A DNA stretch of 64,000 bases from Profundibacter sp033851955 (GCA_033851955.1 JAWSVK010000018.1:30509-94508); one strand, 5' to 3'. Positions 8,489 to 18,700 are shown, numbered from the stretch's first letter. The notes: generated by a model from the letters alone, not told the origin. Numbers and translations: made by a program.

Positions 8489-8497
8489 AGCTGTCTC

Positions 8498-9847
8498 CTA
8501 ATTGATACGCTCCAACCGCGCACCCAATGCCGCCATCAATGGCTCGAATATCGGAAAGCTTGTGGTGATGGGCGCGCCGTCATCAATCGAAACGGGCTGC
8601 TGGCTGCTCATGCCCAAACACATGAAACTCATGGCGATCCGGTGATCCAGATGGGTTTTGCATATCCCGCCACCTGTCACGGTGCCCGCCCCTTGCCCCG
8701 TCACGATCAGCGTGTCTTGATCTTCTTCAATCGCGACGCCATTGGCCTCAAGCCCGCGCGCCATCGCGTCAATGCGGTCACATTCCTTGACGCGCAGCTC
8801 TTTGACGCCGCGCATCACGGTGCGCCCTGTGGCGTTCGCCGCAACCACTGACAGGATCGGGTATTCGTCAATCATGCTGGCCGCGCGCTCTGCCGGAACC
8901 TCAATCCCGACCATATCAGCCGAGAACCGCGCCCGCAGATCAGCCACAGGCTCGCCGCCTTCAATCCGCTCGCTCTCATAGACCAAATCCGCGCCCATTT
9001 CGCGCAGCGTGGTGAACAATCCGATGCGGGTTGGGTTCAAGCCAATGCCGGGCACCAACACGTCCGATCCTTCAACGATCAACGCCGCACAAACCGCAAA
9101 AGCCGCCGAGGATGGATCACGCGGCACTACAATGTCTTGGGCTTGCAACACGGGCCGCCCCGTCAAGGTGATCTCCCGCCCGCCGTCAATTTCCTCAACC
9201 GTAATTTCAGCGCCAAAGCCCGCCAACATCCGCTCGGTATGATCGCGGGTCGCCTCCTGCTCAATCACCACAGTTTTGCCAACCGCATTCAGCCCCGCCA
9301 GCAACACCGCCGACTTCACCTGTGCCGAAGGCACTTCCATCTCATAGCGCACGGCTGCCGCATCTGCCGAACCCGTAATGGTCATCGGCAAACGGTCGCC
9401 CGCGGCCCCATCAGATTTCGTGCCAAACAACGCCAACGGCCCCGTGATGCGCCCCATCGGACGCGAACGCAAACTCGCGTCACCCGTAAACGTGGCCGTA
9501 ATCGGACAAGTCGCCATCGCGCCCATGATCAACCGCACACCCGTGCCGGAATTGCCGCAATCAATCACCGCATCAGGCGCGCTAAAACCACCGACCCCGA
9601 CGCCCTGCACGGACCATTCACCGCCGCCATGTTCAACCACATCGGTCCCAAGACTGCGCATCGCGCGCGCCGTATCCAGCACGTCGTCGCCTTCCAAAAG
9701 GCCCGTAATTCGCGTTTTCCCGACGGCCAACGCCCCCAGAATCAGCGCCCTGTGAGAGATCGATTTATCCCCCGGCACCTCGGCCACGCCTTTCAGCGCA
9801 CCGCATTTACGTGACCTCATTGGGGTTGGTTCACCGTGACCAGACAT
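8498..9847 (-). CDS. aroA: 3-phosphoshikimate 1-carboxyvinyltransferase (EPSP synthase)
   Basis: A 449-residue enzyme of the shikimate pathway. It transfers the enolpyruvyl group of PEP to shikimate-3-phosphate. Visible motifs are PGDKSISHRALILGALA near the N-terminus (substrate-binding Lys/Ser), DCGNSGTGVRL, the central RDPSSAAFAV, and LRVKECDRIDAMA followed by DHRIAMSF near the C-terminus. The LMGAMA segment (residues about 107-112, GTGVRLIMGAMAT) resembles class II enzymes, which include glyphosate-tolerant forms; this is a motif impression only. The gene is downstream of tRNA-Leu and well separated from cmk. Confidence 0.96.
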   Translation of the reverse strand: MSGHGEPTPMRSRKCGALKGVAEVPGDKSISHRALILGALAVGKTRITGLLEGDDVLDTARAMRSLGTDVVEHGGGEWSVQGVGVGGFSAPDAVIDCGNSGTGVRLIMGAMATCPITATFTGDASLRSRPMGRITGPLALFGTKSDGAAGDRLPMTITGSADAAAVRYEMEVPSAQVKSAVLLAGLNAVGKTVVIEQEATRDHTERMLAGFGAEITVEEIDGGREITLTGRPVLQAQDIVVPRDPSSAAFAVCAALIVEGSDVLVPGIGLNPTRIGLFTTLREMGADLVYESERIEGGEPVADLRARFSADMVGIEVPAERAASMIDEYPILSVVAANATGRTVMRGVKELRVKECDRIDAMARGLEANGVAIEEDQDTLIVTGQGAGTVTGGGICKTHLDHRIAMSFMCLGMSSQQPVSIDDGAPITTSFPIFEPLMAALGARLERIN

Positions 9848-9909
9848 GTGTTTTCCTTAACTAAAATCCACAGCCCGATTTACGCGCCTTATGGCACTGA
9901 AACCAACAG

Positions 9910-9995
9910 TGGTACCCGCGGCCGGGCTCGAACCGGCACGGCCTTCCGGCCCAGAGATTTTAAGTCTCTTGTGTCTACCATTCCACCACGCGGGC
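9910..9995 (-). tRNA. tRNA-Leu (anticodon TAA)
   Basis: Read on the minus strand, an acceptor stem GCCCGCG pairs with CGCGGGT, followed by an encoded ACCA end. The anticodon loop CTTAAAA gives anticodon TAA. A long variable arm (GGGCCGGAAGGCC region) and the GGTTCGAGCC T-arm mark it as a class II tRNA-Leu of 86 nt including CCA. Confidence 0.95.
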
Positions 9996-10130
9996 ATTGT
10001 TGGGCGGGTTAAATGCAGGCGCGACAATAGCGGCTAAGTCGCCAAGAGCAAGAGGCATTCGAAGGCCGACATGCAATCAACAATGCTGGCATCAATTTTG
10101 GCCAAAGGCGCAGTGCCCAAATAACGCCAA

Positions 10131-10673
10131 TCAGAACTTGGAGAGATTGTCGCTCATGATCCGTGCGACCCGTAAAAACGCTTCTATATCTTGCGGATCA
10201 CACCCTTGAATCAGCTGTTCTTCACGCTCAAGCGCGGTGGTCAAAATACGCCCGTGCAAATCGTATCCGGCGGCGTTCAGCCACCAGTTTTTCTTGCGAA
10301 TGTCCAAACTGACGATCTCGCTTTCCACAAGATTTGCCTCAGACAACTTGAGCAAGGCGCGGCTGACTTGCCCCTTGTCGGTCGAAATGACTTCGCCAAT
10401 GCGCACGGCGGGAATATTTGCCTCGATGGCAAGCATCGACATAACGCGCCATTCAACAATACCAATGCCGAACTGCTCTCGATATTTTTGTGACGCGCCG
10501 CGCGACAATGCATTGTTGATCGAGCTTAGGAAACTTGGGATATAACCGTCCAGATCAATAACCGTGCGGCCTTCAACCTGTTTGACAGATGTCGACAAAC
10601 GCCCCTTTGGACATGTCAGATCACCCGCAGCGGAACGTTCATTATCTGGCTTCACGTGGCTTCCATCTGGCAT
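10131..10673 (-). CDS. MarR-family transcriptional regulator
   Basis: A 180-residue winged-helix regulator. The HTH region is near residues 70-125 (EWRVMSMLAIEANIPAVRIGEVISTDKGQVSRALLKLSEANLVE), with the wing at IRKKNWWLNAAGYDLHGRI. The N-terminal 35 residues are unusually long and polar. It is the last gene of the minus-strand run dctP-dctQ-dctM-P450-ferredoxin and starts 4 nt after the ferredoxin stop. MarR proteins usually repress aromatic-acid catabolism genes and release DNA on binding the aromatic ligand. The tandem palindromes upstream of dctP at 15112-15140 are plausible binding sites. Confidence 0.85.
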   Translation of the reverse strand: MPDGSHVKPDNERSAAGDLTCPKGRLSTSVKQVEGRTVIDLDGYIPSFLSSINNALSRGASQKYREQFGIGIVEWRVMSMLAIEANIPAVRIGEVISTDKGQVSRALLKLSEANLVESEIVSLDIRKKNWWLNAAGYDLHGRILTTALEREEQLIQGCDPQDIEAFLRVARIMSDNLSKF

Positions 10674-10677
10674 CGAG

Positions 10678-11001
10678 TCAAAGCTGACCTTCGGGGATAG
10701 ACACCATTATCCCATCCAGTTTTTCAGACAGCTCGATCTGACAAGACAAACGGCTTGCAGGCTCACGTTCAGTCACAGTGCAGTCGAGCATATCGTCTTC
10801 CATGTCCGACACTTCGCCCGTTAATGTCAACCAATTGCCCTCGACAATCACGTGGCAAGTTGCACAAGACATCGACCCGCCGCATTCCGCAACAACCCCC
10901 TCAATGTTGTTGGCTTTCATGGCCTCCATCAGGCTCAGACCGGGTTGAGACTCAAATATCTGCTCACTTTCGTTTTCATTTTTAACGATGAATCGCACCA
11001 T
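10678..11001 (-). CDS. [2Fe-2S] ferredoxin, P450 redox partner
   Basis: A 107-residue adrenodoxin/putidaredoxin-type ferredoxin. Cluster ligands are C40, C46 and C49 (ECGGSMSCATC), with a fourth Cys in the RLSCQ segment near residue 87. Such ferredoxins pass electrons from a flavoprotein reductase to a bacterial class I P450. Its ATG overlaps the P450 stop codon as TAATG, so the two are translationally coupled and almost certainly partners. No ferredoxin reductase is encoded nearby, so a housekeeping one may serve. Confidence 0.92.
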   Translation of the reverse strand: MVRFIVKNENESEQIFESQPGLSLMEAMKANNIEGVVAECGGSMSCATCHVIVEGNWLTLTGEVSDMEDDMLDCTVTEREPASRLSCQIELSEKLDGIMVSIPEGQL

Positions 11002-12233
11002 TATGCTGTTCCCTTTTTGGTAAGTTTGATTGGTAGACTTGCAAGTGAACGGATCGAGTTTCCGGGCCGCCATTTTGCCGCCCCCGCAAATTCAATCCTG
11101 TCGACTTGATTTAGGAGTGCCGCCAAAACCGCCCCCACTTCGGCCCGCGCCAGATTTTGGCCAACGCAGCCATGTACCCCAGCCCCCATGCCCAAGTGGC
11201 CCTGCACCTGACGGGTGATGTCAAAACTGGCGGCATTGGGCCAGTGGTTTTCGTCGCGGTTGGCCGCACCCAGAACACAAAGGATTTTTGTGTCTTCTTG
11301 GATTTTCACGCCGGACACGTCGGTATCAATATCCGCCGTCCGACAGAATGAATGCACTGGCGAAGTATAGCGTAACACCTCTTCAAAAGTTGCGCGTGCC
11401 AACTGCGGGTTTTGTTTCAAAACCTCAAATTGATCCGGATTTTCAGCGAGACAGAACAACAGGTTACCAATACCAGTCACTGTCGTATCGACGCCGGCCG
11501 AAAGCAAGGATCGCACCAAAAGCGCCGCCTCTCGGGGCGTGATGTCCCCACTGTCGGCATAGGTATAAACCCCTGCCCCGATGCCATCTTCATGCAGGTT
11601 CTCGCGCTGACATTGCTCGGTGATCCACGGCACAACCGCGCCTTGGACAGACAGGGCCGCGCGCCGGATTTCATTATCAGGCCCCAGCGCATCAAACACC
11701 ATCGCGCCGTAGTCGATCAAGGCGCGGGCATTGAGCTCTTTCATTCCCAAAATCTTGGGGAAAACGGTCGTGGGGTAAACCTCGGCCAAATCAGCCACCG
11801 CCTCAATCGTACCCTGCGCAACAACGCGAGCGACCATTTCATCGGCGATAGATTGGAACACCTCAGCCTTTTCGCGCATCACCTTTGGCGACAACGACTT
11901 GGCCATAACCCGGCGTACACGGGTGTGGTCCGGCGGGTCCACCTCAAGAATAATGCTGGCCGGACGCCACGGTTCAGCCAGCTTAAAATCCACCAGTCCA
12001 ACACCGCGCGACGACACGAAACGCGTGCTGTCGCTAAAGACCTCTTTGGTCTCATTGTAGCGCCCACAGGCCAAAATGGCGTATTTCGGAATATAGGTAA
12101 ATGGACCTTTGGACCGCAGCTCCTGATAGAACGCGTTGGGGTCAGCCAGAACCGTTTCGGCATAGGGGTCAATGTCCCAAATCGGCACACCACTTGGTGG
12201 CTCGATCGCAATGTGACCTTCAATCATTCCCAT
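11001..12233 (-). CDS. Cytochrome P450, CYP199A-like (para-substituted benzoate oxidase)
   Basis: A 410-residue bacterial P450. Oxygen-activation helix AGVDTT, the ExxR element EEVLRY and the haem-binding loop GMGAGVHGCVGQNLAR are all present. The segment FVSSRGVGLVDFKLAEPWRPASIILEVDPPDHTR matches what I recall of CYP199A2 (4-methoxybenzoate O-demethylase of Rhodopseudomonas palustris) over its whole length. This points to oxidation of para-substituted benzoates such as anisate, veratrate or cinnamates. The start at 12233 is chosen for its GGAG site 9 nt upstream. The neighbouring ferredoxin, MarR and TRAP transporter fit a catabolic operon. The substrate is inferred. Confidence 0.85.
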   Translation of the reverse strand: MGMIEGHIAIEPPSGVPIWDIDPYAETVLADPNAFYQELRSKGPFTYIPKYAILACGRYNETKEVFSDSTRFVSSRGVGLVDFKLAEPWRPASIILEVDPPDHTRVRRVMAKSLSPKVMREKAEVFQSIADEMVARVVAQGTIEAVADLAEVYPTTVFPKILGMKELNARALIDYGAMVFDALGPDNEIRRAALSVQGAVVPWITEQCQRENLHEDGIGAGVYTYADSGDITPREAALLVRSLLSAGVDTTVTGIGNLLFCLAENPDQFEVLKQNPQLARATFEEVLRYTSPVHSFCRTADIDTDVSGVKIQEDTKILCVLGAANRDENHWPNAASFDITRQVQGHLGMGAGVHGCVGQNLARAEVGAVLAALLNQVDRIEFAGAAKWRPGNSIRSLASLPIKLTKKGTA

Positions 12234-12265
12234 GGAATTTTTCTCCGTTTTAAGTGTTTCGGCCC

Positions 12266-13570
12266 TTAGCCGAACATTGAGTTTGGTATAAATAATGCGA
12301 TCTGCGGAAAGACGATCAGCAGCACCAAAGCCACAAACATCGCCAGCCAAAAGGGGAATACCCCCCTGAAAATGGTCGACATTGGCACACCGGGCGCGAT
12401 GCCTTTGACCACAAAGACATTGATGCCGACGGGCGGCGTTATCATGCCCATTTCGATCACGATAACGGCGATCACCCCGAACCAGATCGGGTCATATCCA
12501 AGGGTCAAAATCACCGGATAAACAATCGGAATCGTAATCACGAGCATCGAAAGCGCGTCCATGAACATGCCCAAGACCACATAGGCCAACAAGATGACAA
12601 TCAGCGTGCCCGTCGCCCCAAACCCCAATCCGGCCAGCACATCATTCAGCCCCTGCGGGATTTGTGTGAACGCTAAAAATGGGCTAAAAATACCCGCGCC
12701 AATGACAATCATATAGAGCATGGTGCTGGTTTTAACGGTCTCCAAAAACACCCCGTGAAGTGCGCTTACGCTTAACCGCCGCCCAATCAAGGCAAAAACC
12801 AACACAAGGAAAGCCCCGACACCTGCGGCCTCAACGGGGGTGAAAACACCTGCATAGATTCCACCGATCGAAATCATAATGACTGATATCAAAGGCGCCG
12901 CATCAATCAGCCGCGCAAAGCGTTCGCGCAGCGGCACAACGGCCCCGCGCGGACCAGCACTTGGGTCCAAAAATGTGATCAGCCCGATCGCGCCGATGAA
13001 CAAAACAGTCAGCAAAATACCCGGCAAAATGCCCGCCATAAACAAGCGGCCAAGCGACTGTTCGGTCAAAATTGAATAGAGCACAAACCCCGTTGAAGGC
13101 GGAATAAGAAACCCAAGCGTGCCCCCCGCCGCCACCGATCCCGTGGCCAAACGGTCATGATAACCAAAGCGCTTCATCTCGGGGATCGCCACCCGCCCGA
13201 TGGTCACGGCCGTCGCCACGGACGACCCGCTCACCGCCGAAAACGCCGCACAGCCAAGGATCGAAGCCGAAGCCAGCCCGCCGCGAAACCGTCCGACCCA
13301 CGCATAGGCCAATTCGTACAGCCCACGGCTAAACCCCGCCGCCGACGATATATTGCCCATCAAAATGAACAGCGGAATGACGATCAATGAATAAGACGAC
13401 ACCGCCGAAAACGTCTCGGACGACAGCACAGCAACGGCAGACCTCTGCCCGTTCAACACCCATGTGCCGAAAAATCCAGCCGCCAACATGGCCATCGCCA
13501 CCGGCACCCGCAGCCCCAACAACAGGAACATGCCGGCGATGCCCAAAAAGCCGATTGTAATATCCGTCAT
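12266..13570 (-). CDS. dctM: TRAP transporter large permease (DctM)
   Basis: A 434-residue polytopic membrane protein of the DctM type with about 12 segments. Recognisable stretches include LLLGLRVPVAMAMLAAGF, the SAVSGSSVATAVTIGRVAIPEM motif of the family and the PPSTGFVLYSILTEQSLGRLFMAGILPG loop. It forms the ion-coupled channel of a tripartite periplasmic transporter. The ATG at 13570 overlaps the dctQ TGA (ATGA). It lies 32 nt upstream of the P450 start, which links transport to the P450 pathway. Confidence 0.93.
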   Translation of the reverse strand: MTDITIGFLGIAGMFLLLGLRVPVAMAMLAAGFFGTWVLNGQRSAVAVLSSETFSAVSSYSLIVIPLFILMGNISSAAGFSRGLYELAYAWVGRFRGGLASASILGCAAFSAVSGSSVATAVTIGRVAIPEMKRFGYHDRLATGSVAAGGTLGFLIPPSTGFVLYSILTEQSLGRLFMAGILPGILLTVLFIGAIGLITFLDPSAGPRGAVVPLRERFARLIDAAPLISVIMISIGGIYAGVFTPVEAAGVGAFLVLVFALIGRRLSVSALHGVFLETVKTSTMLYMIVIGAGIFSPFLAFTQIPQGLNDVLAGLGFGATGTLIVILLAYVVLGMFMDALSMLVITIPIVYPVILTLGYDPIWFGVIAVIVIEMGMITPPVGINVFVVKGIAPGVPMSTIFRGVFPFWLAMFVALVLLIVFPQIALFIPNSMFG

Positions 13571-14076
13571 GGCTTGCCCCCCAATCGGGCCAACAGCGCA
13601 ACCAACTGCGCCGCAAGGATCACCGCATATAGCCCCATGCCAAATACGATCAGGCCATAAAACGGCCAAAGCGGGATGTTGATCATGTTGCTGGTGTCGT
13701 TAAATTCAAACGCGTCCAACGCCCGCGCGATATAGGATTTCACCAAGAACCCTAGAACGATGACGCCAATCACGCGGTATAAAACATCCGTCAAAAACCG
13801 CCCAAGCCTGCCCAAAACACTGTCCAGCAGATCAATCCGCACATGCGCATCTTGGGTCGTGCAATAAGGCAGCGCCAACATCACCGTGGCAACAGAGGCC
13901 ATCTCCAAAACCTCATTGCCCCCCGGAATTGGCGCGTTGAACGCATAGCGCAGGATCGCGCCGGCAAAGACAAATGTCATCATCAATGCCAAAACGGCGG
14001 CCGACACCGTCGCCAGCCAAACATCGACCCGCCCGAACCACGCCGGACAGGTCTTATTTTCATTTGGCAACGTCAT
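13567..14076 (-). CDS. dctQ: TRAP transporter small permease (DctQ)
   Basis: A 169-residue protein with four membrane segments, the usual layout of the small TRAP subunit. The segment PGGNEVLEMASVATVMLALPYCTTQDAHVRIDLL contains the family hallmark (A..l......HvrvDll). It joins DctM and takes solute from the periplasmic DctP. The dctP stop codon is immediately followed by its ATG with no gap, and its own stop overlaps dctM. Confidence 0.92.
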   Translation of the reverse strand: MTLPNENKTCPAWFGRVDVWLATVSAAVLALMMTFVFAGAILRYAFNAPIPGGNEVLEMASVATVMLALPYCTTQDAHVRIDLLDSVLGRLGRFLTDVLYRVIGVIVLGFLVKSYIARALDAFEFNDTSNMINIPLWPFYGLIVFGMGLYAVILAAQLVALLARLGGKP

Positions 14077-15072
14077 TTAGTTTTGCAACGCTTCAACGAA
14101 GGCCCGCGCATTCAGCCCCTCGGCCTCGGCGGCGCTGACAACATCTTCAATCACAACAGCGGATGCAGCGTCGAACTCGGCAACAGCTTCAGGCGTCAGG
14201 TCGATCCATTCGCGACCTTCCAACTCTTGGAACATCTTCTTGCCACGGGCCACGCCGCCCAATTGCACCGCATTGCCAATCAACGAAACCTCGCGGCCCG
14301 CCTTATCAAATGCGGCCTTATGCGCGTCCGACAAATCATTGTAGGCATCGCGGTTCATGAACAATGCAAACGGCGAGATCGAGCCATTCATACCAGCTGT
14401 CACATAGTTTGCGACTTCGCCAATTCGAAAGGCATAGGTCGCCGTGGGGTCGATCAAAATCGCATCAATCACGCCGGTCTGCATCGCGTTATAGATTTCC
14501 GGCACAGGCATCGAGATCGGCACAGCGCCCCAGCTCTCGACAACCATACCCGCGTTGCGCGATGGCACACGGATTTTCATACCCGCCACATCCGCCAAAC
14601 TGCGCACCGGCTTTTCGCGGGTATAAAGAACGTTTTCGCCATTGGTCCAGATCGACAGCAAATGCACGCGCTTAAACTCATCTTGAATGAATTCAATATT
14701 GTCCCAAATCGTTTGGGTCGCATCCTCTTGCGTGACGACACCCGGCAATTCAGTCATCAGCGTCATCGGAAATTTCGAGGCCGTGTAACCCGGCAGCCCA
14801 AACGTAATCTCGGCCACCCCGTTCAGCGCACGATCATATTGTTCGGTCGGATTGCCGCCAAGCGCGCCACCTGGAAACACCTTGATGGTCACCTCGCCAT
14901 TCGTTGCTGCGGTAATTTTCTCGGCCAAAACGCCGTAAACTTTTTCCTGATACGGATGCTGCGGCGGCAACCAATCGGCCAGTTTCATTTCTTGTGCCGT
15001 CGCCACGGTCGTGCTGGCGATTGCGGTGAAAAGGGCAGCATATGCCACCCGTTTGATTTGATTAATTTTCAT
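14077..15072 (-). CDS. dctP: TRAP transporter periplasmic solute-binding protein (DctP)
   Basis: A 331-residue secreted protein. A signal peptide spans about residues 1-26 (basic MKINQIKR, hydrophobic core, ATA-QE cut). The mature part has the DctP fold: KIRVPSRNAGMVVESWGAVPISMPVPEIYNAMQTGVIDA, with the Arg that normally anchors a substrate carboxylate. The ligand is probably an organic acid; given the CYP199-like P450 downstream, an aromatic carboxylate is the best guess. It is the first gene of the operon and lies behind the tandem palindromes at 15112-15140. Confidence 0.92.
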   Translation of the reverse strand: MKINQIKRVAYAALFTAIASTTVATAQEMKLADWLPPQHPYQEKVYGVLAEKITAATNGEVTIKVFPGGALGGNPTEQYDRALNGVAEITFGLPGYTASKFPMTLMTELPGVVTQEDATQTIWDNIEFIQDEFKRVHLLSIWTNGENVLYTREKPVRSLADVAGMKIRVPSRNAGMVVESWGAVPISMPVPEIYNAMQTGVIDAILIDPTATYAFRIGEVANYVTAGMNGSISPFALFMNRDAYNDLSDAHKAAFDKAGREVSLIGNAVQLGGVARGKKMFQELEGREWIDLTPEAVAEFDAASAVVIEDVVSAAEAEGLNARAFVEALQN

Positions 15073-15111
15073 TGTGTCCTCCCATTCGGAAAGACTGAGG
15101 TAGCATAAACA

Positions 15112-15140
15112 AGTTGCTATGACAACTTGCTATAGCAACT
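15112..15140. promoter_or_regulatory. Tandem palindromic operators upstream of the TRAP-P450 operon
   Basis: Two overlapping 16-bp palindromes occur 40-68 nt upstream of dctP: AGTTGCTATGACAACT (15112-15127) and ACTTGCTATAGCAACT (15125-15140). The second has a perfect 12-bp core TTGCTATAGCAA. Such sites suit a dimeric MarR regulator, and a marR gene ends this operon. The assignment to that regulator is inferred. Confidence 0.65.
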
Positions 15141-15202
15141 AATTAAGCAAACTCAGGCAAACCCGCTGTCAAATTTGCCGCCAAACCTTCGCCAAACCTC
15201 AC

Positions 15203-15682
15203 CTAAAGAGAGCCCTCTTTGACCGCCTGCATCGCAACATATGTCGACGTGCTGGCCACATGCGGCAGGCTCGAAATCTTCTCACCCAGAACCTCGCGAT
15301 AGGCGGTCATATCCTTGACCCGCACCTTCAACAAATAGTCGAAATTCGCCGCCAGCATATGGCATTCCTCAATCTCGGGAACCTTACGCACCGCCGCGTT
15401 AAACGCCGACAAAGATTCCTCGCGGGTGTCCGAAAGACGCACCTCAACAAAGGCCACATGGTTCAGCCCCAAACGGATCGGGTCTAGCAAGGCGCGGTAT
15501 CCTGTGATATATCTTTCCTTCTCAAGCCGCTTTAACCGCGCTTGAGTTGGCGACTTTGACAGCCCGATGCGCTGCGCCAATTCGGTGACGCTGATCCGCC
15601 CGTCTGCTGCCATCTCACGCAGAATCGCCTGATCAAAGGCATCCAGCTCTGAAATGTTCATTTTTACCGCAAAATCAACCAT
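15203..15682 (-). CDS. putR: Lrp/AsnC-family regulator, probable PutR
   Basis: A 159-residue Lrp/AsnC protein. The N-terminal HTH (DQAILREMAADGRISVTELAQRIGLSKSPTQARLKRLEKERYI) is followed by a RAM ligand-sensing domain (AFVEVRL, VPEIEECHMLAANFDYLLKVRV). It is divergent from putA with about 100 nt between. In alphaproteobacteria such Lrp-type PutR activates putA in response to proline. The ATG at 15682 is chosen because AAAGGGA lies 6 nt upstream; an internal ATG at 15661 lacks such a site. Confidence 0.85.
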   Translation of the reverse strand: MVDFAVKMNISELDAFDQAILREMAADGRISVTELAQRIGLSKSPTQARLKRLEKERYITGYRALLDPIRLGLNHVAFVEVRLSDTREESLSAFNAAVRKVPEIEECHMLAANFDYLLKVRVKDMTAYREVLGEKISSLPHVASTSTYVAMQAVKEGSL

Positions 15683-15785
15683 TTTAAGTCCCTTTAACCG
15701 CATTTCGACGGGTTTTCGGTAAGATTAGCCTGAATTCATAGCGTAATAAAGATGTAATTGACCATCCTCACAGAAAGCTTCTGCC

Positions 15786-18700
15786 ATGCTCAGCGCTCAT
15801 CGCCGAAAAATCGACGCCACCCTTCACGCAGATGAGGCAGGCACCGTCGCCAGCCTGACCAAAAGCGCGGCCTTAACGGCAACGACGCGCCATCAAATCA
15901 GCGCCCGCGCCACTCAATTGGTCCGTGACATCCGTTCCTCGGCCAAACCCGGCTTGATGGAAGTTTTTCTGGCTGAATACGGTCTCTCCACCGACGAGGG
16001 CATCGCGCTGATGTGCTTGGCCGAAGCCCTGCTGCGGGTCCCCGACGCCAGCACCATCGACGCGCTGATCGAGGATAAACTTGCACCTTCAAACTGGGGA
16101 AAACACCTCGGAAAATCCTCATCCTCCTTGGTCAACGCCTCGACTTGGGCCTTGATGCTAACCGGCAAAGTTCTGGACGAAGACGAGGCAACGCCCAGCA
16201 TCGCCAGCCACCTGCGCGGCGCCGTCAAACGACTGGGCGAGCCCGTCATTCGCACCGCCGTGGCCCGCGCCATGCGCGAAATGGGCCGCCAGTTCGTGCT
16301 GGGCGAGGACATCGTCAAAGCCATGAAACGCGCCCGCAAAATGGAAGACGACGGCTATACATATTCCTACGACATGCTGGGAGAAGCGGCCCGCACCGAC
16401 GCCGATGCCGCCCGCTATCACCTCGCCTATTCCGCCGCTATCACCTCGATCGCCTCGGCCTGCACCCATGACGACATCCGGCAAAACCCCGGCATTTCGG
16501 TCAAATTGTCGGCCCTGCACCCGCGTTACGAAGTCGCCCAAAAATCACGCGTGATCGAACAACTTGTGCCCCGTGTGCGAGCCCTCGCGGGCCTCGCCAA
16601 ATCTGCGGGCATGGGCTTTAACATCGACGCCGAAGAGGCCGACCGCCTATCCCTGTCGCTCGATGTAATCGAGGCCGTGTTGTCCGACCCCTCACTGGCT
16701 GGATGGGACGGCTTTGGTGTTGTCGTTCAGGCCTTTGGCCAACGCGCCGGCCCCACCATCGACTACCTTTATGCCTTGTCGCAAAAACTGGACCGCCGCA
16801 TCATGGTCCGACTGGTCAAAGGCGCCTATTGGGACACCGAAATCAAACTCGCCCAAGTCGAGGGGCTTGAGGGTTTTCCAGTCTTCACCCAGAAAACATC
16901 GACTGATATTTCCTACATCTCAAATGCCCGCCGCCTGCTGGGCATGACCGACAGGATCTACCCCCAATTCGCCACCCACAACGCCCACACGGTTGCCGCC
17001 ATTTTAGAAATGGCAGATGGCGCCGACACCTATGAATTCCAACGCCTGCACGGCATGGGCGAACGCCTGCACGACATCGTTTTGCAAGCCGAACAAACCC
17101 GATGTCGCGTCTACGCCCCCGTCGGCGCGCACCGCGACCTGCTGGCTTATTTGGTGCGCCGATTGCTGGAAAACGGTGCCAATTCCTCGTTTGTGAACCA
17201 AATTGTCGATGAGGACGTCGCCCCCGAAATCGTCGCTGCTGATCCGTTTGAATCCGTGTTCTCACCCAGCAATATCAAAACCGGGCCACAGCTGTTTTCA
17301 CCTGAACGGCGCAACTCCAAAGGCTGGGACTTAAGTGATGTGCCAACGCTCCAGACCATTGAAGCTGCCCGCGCACCCTACCGGATAGCCAGCTTCACCG
17401 CAGGCCCTCTGATCAACGGCAAGTTCATCAAATCAAAATCCGTTCCGGTTGAAAATCCAGCCGATCACAGCGACACCGTCGGCCATGTTACATGGGCCAC
17501 CGCCAAAGACGTAGACACCGCTATTTCAGGCGCAAGGACATGGGATATTCCCGCCGCCAAACGCGCCGAAGTCTTGAATAAGGCCGCTGATCTGTATGAG
17601 CAAAACTTTGGCCAAATCTTTGCCATCCTATCACGCGAAGCGGGTAAAACCCTGCCCGACGCGGTTGGCGAAGTCCGTGAAGCCGTTGATTTCTTGCGCT
17701 ATTACGCGGCTCAATCGCTGAACCACACACTCTCGCCGATCGGGTTGTTCACCTGTATTTCACCGTGGAATTTTCCGCTGGCCATCTTCAGCGGCCAGAT
17801 TGCCGCGGCCTTGGCGACTGGTAATGCAACGCTGGCAAAACCGTCAGAACAAACCCCGCTAATCGCCCATTTCGCAGTTTCCTTGCTGCACAAAGCCGGT
17901 GTTCCAACCGGCGCATTACAGCTGTTGACAGGCGACGGGATGATCGGTGCAGCACTCACGTCCGATCCGCGTATCGGCGGCGTTTGTTTCACAGGCTCCA
18001 CAGCTACGGCGCTGAAAATCCGCGCAACCATGGCCGACAACCTTGCCCCCGGCGCGCCGTTGATTGCCGAAACCGGTGGGTTGAACGCGATGATCGTCGA
18101 CAGCACGGCCCTGCCCGAACAAGCTGTCAGCGATATCGTCATGAGCGCCTTTCAATCGGCCGGCCAACGCTGCTCCGCACTGCGTTGCCTTTATGTCCAA
18201 GAGGACATCGCAGCGGGCATCACAAAAATGTTGCAAGGCGCGATGCAAGAACTGTCCGTTGGCAGCCCGTGGGATTTATCCTGCGACGTTGGCCCAGTTA
18301 TTGACGACACCGCACGCAGTGCTATCGACACCTACATCGAGACCGCGAAATCCCAAGGTCGTTTAATCAAACAACTGCCCTGTCCAAAGGGCGGCTATTT
18401 CATTCCGCCAACCTTGATACGGGTGACGAGCATCGCAGATATGAAACGAGAAATCTTTGGCCCCGTGCTGCATATCGCGACTTTTAAAGCCAGCGAATTG
18501 GACCGTGTAATCAATGGCATCAACGCCACTGGATATGGGCTAACCTTTGGGCTGCACACCCGCATTGACGACCGCGTGCAATATATCACCGAGCGCGTAA
18601 ACGCTGGTAATATCTACGTCAACCGCAACCAAATTGGTGCGGTCGTTGGCTCGCAACCCTTTGGTGGTGAGGGCTTATCAGGCACAGGACCAAAGGCAGG

